A stretch of 5,901 nt of DNA from the NCBI GenBank assembly GCA_015223015.1, contig JADFWK010000022.1, positions 1-5,901 of the forward strand. The letters run 5' to 3'. Every line of letters starts with the position of its first letter. Position 1 is the stretch's first letter. The translations under genes and the position numbers were made by a program. The DNA is from Pseudomonadota bacterium (GTDB taxonomy: Bacteria > Desulfobacterota > DSM-4660 > Desulfatiglandales > B25-G16). Under the pieces are notes generated by a model, which saw only the letters and a program-made list of their open reading frames with translations, searched no databases and had not been told where the DNA came from. Of this stretch, positions 1 to 4,849 are shown piece after piece.

Positions 1-11
1 GGATTTTTTCC

Positions 12-40
12 TTGATCGTATTAGAAAAAAAGGGTAAACA
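12..40 (+). promoter_or_regulatory. Weak sigma-70-like promoter candidate for the rpsB operon
   Basis: TTGATC at 12-17 and TAAACA at 35-40 are separated by 17 bases, in an A/T-rich stretch about 100 bases ahead of the rpsB start. The -35 half matches the consensus at four of six positions and the -10 half at only three of six, so the match is weak. The position fits a promoter driving a leader RNA and rpsB. The T-run at 5-10 could instead be the tail of something upstream of the window. This is inference only. Confidence 0.2.
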
Positions 41-58
41 AAACAAACATTTGGGACT

Positions 59-114
59 GCCTCTGTTTTCTGGAAAAGGGAGGTTATGTTCCGTACCCGG
101 CCTGGGGAAAACCT
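59..114 (+). promoter_or_regulatory. Structured 5' leader of rpsB, candidate autoregulatory RNA
   Basis: The untranslated region contains a clear hairpin. Bases 59-69 (GCCTCTGTTTT) pair with 74-84 (AAAAGGGAGGT) around a CTGG loop, with one mismatch and G-U pairs near the base. A second, weaker stem follows: TTCC at 89-92 with GGAA at 106-109. A competing helix, AGGTT 81-85 with AACCT 110-114, would break the first hairpin. No U-tract follows the first hairpin, so it is not an intrinsic terminator. Ribosomal protein S2 is known to repress its own rpsB-tsf mRNA in Enterobacteria through a leader RNA. Whether this leader does the same is inferred from position and foldability; I do not recognise it as a named leader family. 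Confidence 0.35.
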
Positions 115-120
115 AACAAG

Positions 121-127
121 AAGGAGG
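121..127 (+). promoter_or_regulatory. Ribosome binding site that fixes the rpsB start
   Basis: AAGGAGG, a near-perfect complement of the 16S rRNA 3' end, lies 9 bases before the ATG at 137. It decides between that ATG and an in-frame ATG at 86. The upstream ATG has no such site at useful spacing, lies inside the leader structure, and would add 17 residues that are foreign to S2 proteins. Confidence 0.85.
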
Positions 128-136
128 AGTAATTTT

Positions 137-1009
137 ATGGCCGAAATCAGTATGAAGCTTTTACTTGAAGCAGGAGTTCACTTTGGGCATCAGACCAGAA
201 AATGGAATCCCAAGATGAAACCCTATATCTTTGGAGCCAGAAACGGAATCTATATTATAGATCTGCAAAATACCGCCAGATTATTGAAGGAGGCGCATAA
301 TTTTGTTGTAAGGACGGTATCCGAAGGTGGGACCGTTCTTTTTGTGGGCACCAAAAAACAAGCTCAGGATTCAATTGTGGAAGAGGCTGAGCGATGTGGT
401 ATGTTTTACGTGAATAACAGGTGGCTGGGCGGCACGCTTACTAATTTTCAGACCATAAAACAAAGAATCAATAGACTAAAAGAACTCGAAGAGATGAAAA
501 GAGATGGAAGTTTCAGCCGCTACACAAAAAAAGAAACAATAAGGATGGAAAAGGAATTGACCAAGCTAGAAGCCAACTTGGGTGGCATTAAAGAAATGGA
601 TGAAAGTCCTGCTGCCCTGTTTATTGTAGATACAAAGAAGGAAGCCATCGCAATAAACGAAGGAAAAAGATTGGGAATCCCTATAATAGCTATTGTTGAT
701 TCAAACGGGGACCCTGAAAATATTGAATATCTGATCCCCGGAAACGATGATGCCATAAGAGCCATTAGGCTTTTAACCTCTATTATTGCTGATGCATGCA
801 TTGAGGGACACAATGAGAGAGAAGCAAAACTGAGGGCTGAGGAAGAGCTGGAAACCAAGGAAAAAGAGATGAAAGAAATCAAGGAAGAGGAAGTCAAGCC
901 AACAGAAGAGCAAAAGGAAGAATCTCCCGTTGTGGTTGTTACGAAAAAACCGAAGACTAAGAAATCCGCTGAGGTAAACGATTTAGAGGAGAATCGGGTC
1001 GAACCATAA
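137..1009 (+). CDS. rpsB: 30S ribosomal protein S2 (uS2) with charged C-terminal tail
   Basis: This is a structural protein of the small ribosomal subunit, 290 residues from the ATG at 137. Both S2 family signatures are visible: [19 protein letters not shown] near residues 8-27, and the [20 protein letters not shown] block near 158-177. [10 protein letters not shown] (68-77), [12 protein letters not shown] (93-104) and [11 protein letters not shown] (200-210) are also typical. The longer reading from ATG 86 is rejected because a strong AAGGAGG sits just before ATG 137. The S2 fold ends near residue 228. A further 60 or so residues rich in Glu and Lys follow, ending with [12 protein letters not shown] and an acidic stretch. 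E. coli S2 has 241 residues and lacks such a tail. tsf follows after 15 bases and is probably on the same transcript, as in most bacteria. Confidence 0.98.
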   Translation: MAEISMKLLLEAGVHFGHQTRKWNPKMKPYIFGARNGIYIIDLQNTARLLKEAHNFVVRTVSEGGTVLFVGTKKQAQDSIVEEAERCGMFYVNNRWLGGTLTNFQTIKQRINRLKELEEMKRDGSFSRYTKKETIRMEKELTKLEANLGGIKEMDESPAALFIVDTKKEAIAINEGKRLGIPIIAIVDSNGDPENIEYLIPGNDDAIRAIRLLTSIIADACIEGHNEREAKLRAEEELETKEKEMKEIKEEEVKPTEEQKEESPVVVVTKKPKTKKSAEVNDLEENRVEP

Positions 1010-1010
1010 A

Positions 1011-1016
1011 AAGGAG
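1011..1016 (+). promoter_or_regulatory. Ribosome binding site supporting the TTG start of tsf
   Basis: AAGGAG lies immediately after the rpsB stop codon and 8 bases before the TTG at 1025. No ATG or GTG in the tsf frame lies between the rpsB stop and this TTG, and the next in-frame Met (residue 20) would delete the first helix of EF-Ts. Confidence 0.85.
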
Positions 1017-1024
1017 AAGACACA

Positions 1025-1633
1025 TTGAAAATATCGAGCGAGCTCGTAAAGGAACTGAGAGAAAAGACTGGTGTGGGGATCATGGCTTGCAAAAATGCCC
1101 TTCAGGAAGCAGGCAATGATATTAACGCGGCCGTTGACATCTTACGAAAAAAGGGTATAGCAAAGGCCCAAAAAAGAGAAGGCAGAAGCGCCTCTGAGGG
1201 CCAAGTCCAAGCCTACGTGCATATGGGCGGAAAAATTGGTGTCCTTGTGGAGGTGAATTGCGAAACCGATTTCAGCGCCAAAACAGACGATTTTACCAGT
1301 TTTACCAAGAATCTGGCCATGCACATAGCAGCAACAAATCCAATAGCTATCTCTCCGGAGAAGCTCCCTGCAGATACAGTAGAAAGAGAGAAAGAAATAT
1401 ACCGTGCCCAGGCTCTTGACTCGGGTAAACCGGAAAAGGTTGTGGAAAAAATTATTGAAGGGAAATTAAAGAAATTCTTCACGGATATCTGTCTGCTCAA
1501 TCAACCCTACGTAAGAGATCCTGATTTGACTATTCAGGATATTCTCAATGAACTGAAAGCAAAAACCGGTGAAAATATTATTATTAAGAGGTTCGTTAGG
1601 TTTCAGCTAGGGCAAACTGACGATAAGATATAA
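1025..1633 (+). CDS. tsf: Elongation factor Ts, short single-core form
   Basis: EF-Ts is the cytoplasmic guanine nucleotide exchange factor that releases GDP from EF-Tu. The start is TTG. The N-terminal UBA-like domain is evident: VKELREKTGVGIMACKNAL at residues 8-26, then a helix to about 50. The core domain carries the EF-Tu-contacting motif CETDF (79-83, with Asp82 and Phe83), here followed by SAK where many homologues have VAR. The C-terminal part has FFTDICLLNQPYVRDP and GENIIIKRFVRFQLG, both diagnostic for the family. The length of 202 residues compares with 283 in E. coli. The protein therefore lacks the duplicated second core subdomain, like the short EF-Ts of Thermus and several other phyla. 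It follows rpsB by 15 bases, giving the usual rpsB-tsf pair. Confidence 0.97.
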   Translation: MKISSELVKELREKTGVGIMACKNALQEAGNDINAAVDILRKKGIAKAQKREGRSASEGQVQAYVHMGGKIGVLVEVNCETDFSAKTDDFTSFTKNLAMHIAATNPIAISPEKLPADTVEREKEIYRAQALDSGKPEKVVEKIIEGKLKKFFTDICLLNQPYVRDPDLTIQDILNELKAKTGENIIIKRFVRFQLGQTDDKI

Positions 1634-1741
1634 TGCAAAGGAATTGCGGTTTGGGCAACAGCCTGTTAGAAGGAATGACTGATGGTCCAGAAGGCCTGAG
1701 AGGCGTGCGCTTTAGCCTCCATAACAACTGGGTAAAACAGA
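1634..1741 (+). other. tsf-pyrH intergenic region with several small predicted stems
   Basis: This 108-base gap has no convincing promoter. Several short stems are visible. GCAA 1635-1638 pairs with TTGC 1644-1647. GGGC 1653-1656 pairs with GCCT 1661-1664 around an AACA loop. GAGGC 1700-1704 pairs with GCCTC 1715-1719. CCAG 1687-1690 pairs with CTGG 1728-1731 and encloses the last stem. None is followed by a U-tract, so none looks like a terminator. A 46-codon open frame (1633-1773) spans the gap. The region may be a processing or translation-control segment, but I recognise no known RNA family. Confidence 0.3.
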
Positions 1742-2485
1742 ATGCCGGTATCTCAGAGCGACCTGCGCTTTAAGAGGATCTTATTGAAACTGAGCGGTGA
1801 ATCCCTTATGGGAGATAGGAATAGTGGGATAAACCCTCCAACCCTCAAGGATATTGCTTCTGACATTCAATCGGCTCACCGGGTTGGCGCACAAATAGGT
1901 ATTGTAATCGGAGGTGGCAATATTTTCAGAGGAATAAAATCATCTGAGTATAGCATCGGCAGAGTAACTGCAGATTATATGGGGATGCTGGCTACGGTTA
2001 TCAATGCACTTGCCCTGCGTGAGGTTCTCAGCGCAACGGGCACACCCGCATCAGCAATGAGCGCACTCGCAGTAGACAGAGCGGTTGAACCGTTTGATAG
2101 AAACAGAGCACTCAAACACTTGGATCAAGGGAGGATTGTAATATTTGCAGGTGGGACCGGGAACCCTTTCTTCACCACCGATACCGCAGCCACTCTCCGG
2201 GCCACCGAAATAGATGCACAAGTTATTCTCAAGGCTACTCAAGTTGATGGTGTTTATGATCGGGACCCAGTCACGGAGCCAGGTGCCAAACTGTTTCGTA
2301 AGATCAGTTATGACCAGGTATTAAGAGACCGGCTCGCGGTAATTGACCTGACTGCCATATCTATGGCGATGGACCAGCAGATTCCAATTGTCGTCTTTAA
2401 TATAGGCAAAAGGGGAAATATCAAAAAGATTGTCTCTGGGCAGAGCATTGGAACTCTCATAGCAGGAGAAGGCGATGAAAGATGA
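1742..2485 (+). CDS. pyrH: Uridylate kinase (UMP kinase)
   Basis: This enzyme phosphorylates UMP to UDP with ATP in pyrimidine nucleotide synthesis. It is a hexameric cytoplasmic enzyme of the amino acid kinase fold, unrelated to eukaryotic UMP/CMP kinases. All family blocks are present: KRILLKLSGESLMG at residues 11-24, IGGGNIFRG at 56-64, ADYMGMLATVINALALR at 77-93, the catalytic and nucleotide-binding FAGGTGNPFFTTDTAA at 135-150, and KATQVDGVYDRDP at 164-176. Its 247 residues are close to the 241 of E. coli PyrH. ATG 1742 is the only plausible start, because an in-frame TAA at 1733-1735 lies just upstream and the next Met falls inside the first motif. No Shine-Dalgarno sequence is visible before it, unlike rpsB, tsf, frr, cdsA and dxr here. 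The 3' end overlaps frr by 11 bases. Confidence 0.97.
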   Translation: MPVSQSDLRFKRILLKLSGESLMGDRNSGINPPTLKDIASDIQSAHRVGAQIGIVIGGGNIFRGIKSSEYSIGRVTADYMGMLATVINALALREVLSATGTPASAMSALAVDRAVEPFDRNRALKHLDQGRIVIFAGGTGNPFFTTDTAATLRATEIDAQVILKATQVDGVYDRDPVTEPGAKLFRKISYDQVLRDRLAVIDLTAISMAMDQQIPIVVFNIGKRGNIKKIVSGQSIGTLIAGEGDER

Positions 2486-3032
2486 GATCTTATCGGAGAT
2501 GAGCAAAAAAATGGAAAAGACGGTCCATGCCCTCGATCGAGAATTCAAGAAGATGAGGACTGGCAGGGCATCGACATCCATCCTTGAAGACATGATGGTC
2601 GAATGTTATGGAACACAGATGCACTTAAATCAAACAGCCTCTATGAGCAGTCCGGAAAGCAGGCTCTTGATTGTCCAGCCCTGGGATCAATCCATCATAG
2701 GAGACATTGAGAAGGCCATACTGAAATCCGGGCTTGGACTCACACCTATGAATGATGGGAAACTGATCAGGATCTCAATACCTCCCCTGACCGAGGAAAG
2801 ACGGAAAGAACTTGCGAAGGTGGCAAAGAAAACAGCGGAGGAGAGCAAAATAGTCATCAGGAATCACCGACGTGAGTCCAACGAGTTGTTGAAGGAGTTA
2901 AAAAAAGAGAGCGAAATATCTGAAGACGAGATGTACAAGTACCAAGATAAGGTGCAAAAGACTACCGATGAATTCATTGAAAAAATAGATAGCATCCAAA
3001 CAGAAAAGGAAAAGGAAATACTCGAATTTTGA
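2475..3032 (+). CDS. frr: Ribosome recycling factor (RRF)
   Basis: RRF works with EF-G to split the post-termination ribosome complex. The 185-residue protein matches the family length exactly. The order is a first helix containing KKMRTGRAS (25-33), domain II with the YGT..LNQ.A block (45-55), VQPWD (67-71), GLGLTPMNDGKLIRISIPPLTEERRKEL in domain II and the hinge (86-113), and then two long helices. IRNHRRESN (128-136) carries the conserved Arg cluster that includes Arg132. The region around 43-46 reads ECYG where YYG is common. The ATG lies within the last codons of pyrH, giving an 11-base overlap. AGGAG at 2464-2468, 6 bases upstream, sits in the pyrH coding sequence, so translation of the two genes is probably coupled. 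Confidence 0.98.
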   Translation: MKDEILSEMSKKMEKTVHALDREFKKMRTGRASTSILEDMMVECYGTQMHLNQTASMSSPESRLLIVQPWDQSIIGDIEKAILKSGLGLTPMNDGKLIRISIPPLTEERRKELAKVAKKTAEESKIVIRNHRRESNELLKELKKESEISEDEMYKYQDKVQKTTDEFIEKIDSIQTEKEKEILEF

Positions 3033-3090
3033 TACGAACTGCCGCTCACAAACACCATGCCCTCTCACATTCTTATATTAACCCGCGCAC

Positions 3091-3831
3091 ATGGAACAAT
3101 TAGACCCAGATAAACTGCCCCGACATGTCGCCATTATAATGGATGGTAACGGCCGGTGGGCAAAGAGAAGAGCCCTTACCAGGCTTGTCGGTCATCAAAA
3201 GGGCACAGAATCGGTACGAGATATTGTCCGAACAAGCCGTGAACTAGGCATAAAGTGGCTCACCCTCTACGCCTTTAGCGAGGAAAACTGGAAAAGACCT
3301 TCCTATGAAGTAAAGGCCTTAATGGGTCTTTTGAACCGCTATCTCAAGAGTGAACTGAAGGAGATGATGGATAATGGCATTCGGCTCGCCTGTATCGGGC
3401 AAACAGAAAAACTTCCTCCAGAGGTTCAAAGGACCCTGTGGCAAACGATAGAAAAAACTGAGCACAATACAGAGATGACCTTGACCCTTGCCCTGAGCTA
3501 TGGAGGGAGACAGGAAATCGTCCAGGCAGTGAAAAAAATGCTGGAGGACATTGAAAAAGGCACCTTACACGTCAAGCGGATCACAGAGGAGCGTCTGAGT
3601 GAGTATCTTTATACCGCTGATACCCCAGATCCGGATTTACTCATCAGGACAAGTGGGGAATATAGAATCAGCAACTTTCTTCTCTGGCAGGTGGCCTATA
3701 CAGAAATCTTTATTACTCCTACGCTCTGGCCAGATTTCCGCAAGGAGAGATACCTTGAGGCCCTTCTCGACTACCAGAAACGGGAACGACGTTTCGGCAG
3801 CACTGGAGAACAGACCATTCACCCCGAGTAA
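3091..3831 (+). CDS. uppS: Undecaprenyl diphosphate synthase (cis-prenyltransferase)
   Basis: UppS condenses eight IPP units with farnesyl diphosphate to make C55 undecaprenyl diphosphate, the lipid carrier for peptidoglycan and surface glycans. It is cytoplasmic and membrane-associated. Conserved regions are easily read: HVAIIMDGNGRWAKRR at residues 12-27 with catalytic Asp18, the GHQKG segment (34-38), LTLYAFSEENWKRP (57-70), ALSYGGRQEI (134-143), and DPDLLIRTSGEYRISNFLLW (180-199) followed by QVAYTEIF and WPDF. The 246-residue length is normal. ATG 3091 is the first start after the in-frame TAA at 3079-3081, and the next Met is the active-site one. No Shine-Dalgarno sequence is visible upstream. 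The gap to frr is 58 bases, with no clear promoter or terminator. The downstream gap before cdsA is unusually long. Confidence 0.97.
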   Translation: MEQLDPDKLPRHVAIIMDGNGRWAKRRALTRLVGHQKGTESVRDIVRTSRELGIKWLTLYAFSEENWKRPSYEVKALMGLLNRYLKSELKEMMDNGIRLACIGQTEKLPPEVQRTLWQTIEKTEHNTEMTLTLALSYGGRQEIVQAVKKMLEDIEKGTLHVKRITEERLSEYLYTADTPDPDLLIRTSGEYRISNFLLWQVAYTEIFITPTLWPDFRKERYLEALLDYQKRERRFGSTGEQTIHPE

Positions 3832-3841
3832 AAAGAGGAAT

Positions 3842-3870
3842 TTGATTATTACTTTAGCTGCGTATATATG
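3842..3870 (+). promoter_or_regulatory. Possible promoter between uppS and cdsA
   Basis: TTGATT at 3842-3847 and TATATG at 3865-3870 are separated by 17 bases, each matching sigma-70 consensus at four of six positions. The pair lies just after the uppS stop and upstream of paired hairpins, so a transcript from here would start near 3877 and carry a structured leader into cdsA and dxr. Support is only this motif match and the unusually long gap. Confidence 0.27.
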
Positions 3871-3900
3871 TTGAAAGTTTTCTATAACCCCAGGCTTTTA

Positions 3901-3921
3901 CCCCGAGTGCGGGGCTTTTCG
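3901..3921 (+). terminator. Weak terminator-like hairpin upstream of cdsA
   Basis: CCCCG at 3901-3905 pairs perfectly with CGGGG at 3910-3914 around an AGTG loop. It is followed by C and then TTTT at 3916-3919. The stem is G/C-only but just 5 base pairs, and the U-tract is short, so it would be a partial terminator or attenuator at best. Its 3' arm is also the 5' arm of a longer hairpin at 3910-3940, and the two folds cannot coexist. Confidence 0.35.
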
Positions 3922-3940
3922 TCACTTCCGAAAAACCCCG
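3910..3940 (+). repeat. Inverted repeat (12-base arms) competing with the terminator-like stem
   Basis: Bases 3910-3921 (CGGGGCTTTTCG) pair with 3929-3940 (CGAAAAACCCCG) across a 7-base loop, with one C/A mismatch in the middle: 11 pairs in 12 positions. The structure buries the U-tract of the preceding short hairpin and takes its CGGGG arm. As a sequence feature the inverted repeat is certain. A regulatory role, or a role as a protein-binding operator, is inference. Confidence 0.7.
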
Positions 3941-4004
3941 CCCTCTTTGGGATAAGGATTGGTAAAAGGGAGCTGAAGCAATAATCAAAAAAAGGAAAGA
4001 ATAC

Positions 4005-4796
4005 ATGACTGCCCACATGAAGAGGGTTATAACGGCCTTCATTGCAGTGCCTTTACTGACTGGAATCATTTGGTTTGCTCCTTTCTGGGTCTTGACCATA
4101 GTCGTCCTAGTGGTAGCGTTACGAGGTTTATATGAATTTTACGCAATGCTGGGACCTCGGGTGGCAAAAACAATCGTGTTTATTGCTTATGTGTTGACCA
4201 TTTTGCTGTTTTGCTCACTCCTGTATAAAGGCCTCTTCTTTATGGCTATACTCCCCCTTTTTGTTATGTTCCCCTTAGCATTCTTTCTGTTCAGTAATGA
4301 GAAGAATTACCCCAACAGTACCTATTTCGCACAGACCATTATTGGACCTTTTTATATCTGCCTGCCCTTGATCTTTTTTCTGTTAATTGCAGGGCTGGAT
4401 CAGGGTAAGATCTGGATTTTTTTTATCTTGGCTGTTATTTTCGCTGGCGACACCGGCTCCTTTTATGTTGGAAGGTACTTGGGCAAGCATAAACTCACCC
4501 CGATAAGCCCAGGAAAAACCTGGGAGGGTACTGTAGGAGGTTTATTGGCAAACGTACTGAGTGCCGGCATCTTCGGCTTGTTATTCTTTCCCTCTTTATC
4601 TCTTATCTCTGTTGTGGTATTAGCTATAGTAGTAGGAATCAGCGGACAGGTTGGCGACCTAGCAGAATCCTTGCTCAAAAGAATATCCAATATAAAGGAT
4701 AGCGGTACGGTCTTGCCAGGCCATGGAGGTATACTCGATAGAATAGATAGTCTACTTTTTGCAATCCCTGTCCTCTACCTTTATTTGAGCTACTGA
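4005..4796 (+). CDS. cdsA: Phosphatidate cytidylyltransferase (CDP-diglyceride synthase)
   Basis: CdsA is an integral inner-membrane enzyme that converts CTP and phosphatidate to CDP-diacylglycerol and diphosphate, the branch point for phosphatidylethanolamine, phosphatidylglycerol and cardiolipin. The 263-residue protein is strongly hydrophobic. Membrane stretches lie at about residues 9-39, 55-72, 78-96, 111-130, 137-148, 178-193, 197-213 and the C-terminal end. The conserved cytosolic core is clear: AGDTGSFYVGRYLGKHKL (147-164), SPGKTWEGTVGG (168-179), and the family signature SLLKRISNIKD followed by LPGHGGILDRIDS (222-249), with its Lys-Asp and Asp-Arg-x-Asp metal- and CTP-site residues. 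AAGGA at 3992-3996, 8 bases before the ATG, supports this start; Met5 is a possible alternative. An 8-base T-run lies within the gene at 4417-4424. The gap from uppS is 173 bases, where many genomes have the two genes nearly touching. Confidence 0.96.
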   Translation: MTAHMKRVITAFIAVPLLTGIIWFAPFWVLTIVVLVVALRGLYEFYAMLGPRVAKTIVFIAYVLTILLFCSLLYKGLFFMAILPLFVMFPLAFFLFSNEKNYPNSTYFAQTIIGPFYICLPLIFFLLIAGLDQGKIWIFFILAVIFAGDTGSFYVGRYLGKHKLTPISPGKTWEGTVGGLLANVLSAGIFGLLFFPSLSLISVVVLAIVVGISGQVGDLAESLLKRISNIKDSGTVLPGHGGILDRIDSLLFAIPVLYLYLSY

Positions 4797-4833
4797 GGTT
4801 TTATTGGGTTACGAACGCAACAATCTACGGAAT

Positions 4834-4839
4834 AAGGAG
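4834..4839 (+). promoter_or_regulatory. Ribosome binding site supporting the TTG start of dxr
   Basis: AAGGAG lies 10 bases before the TTG at 4850. The nearby ATG at 4861 is out of frame with the DXR protein, and starting at TTG places the glycine-rich nucleotide loop at residues 8-14, the position seen in E. coli DXR. This makes the TTG start convincing. Confidence 0.8.
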
Positions 4840-4849
4840 CTATTTTGTT

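Noticed and set aside
59..84. Leader hairpin as an intrinsic terminator of an upstream gene
   Set aside because: It is followed by mixed sequence, not a T-run, on the plus strand.
86..136. Longer rpsB reading from the ATG at 86
   Set aside because: The added 17 residues are not S2-like, the codons overlap the leader hairpins, and a near-perfect SD lies just before ATG 137.
520..1092. 190-residue open frame on the minus strand opposite rpsB
   Set aside because: It is Ser/Phe-rich, as expected from the complement of Lys/Glu codons, and lies opposite a strongly conserved S2 gene. It has no recognisable domain.
3051..3079. TATATT at 3074-3079 as a -10 box for uppS
   Set aside because: No acceptable -35 element lies 16-18 bases upstream, so it is probably just A/T-rich spacer.
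3599..3874. 91-residue plus-strand frame overlapping the end of uppS
   Set aside because: Most of it lies out of frame inside conserved uppS coding sequence, with no SD and no recognisable motif.
3854..4099. Minus-strand frame covering the uppS-cdsA gap
   Set aside because: It overlaps the cdsA start, has no family resemblance, and its hydrophobic look is the reverse complement of a membrane segment.
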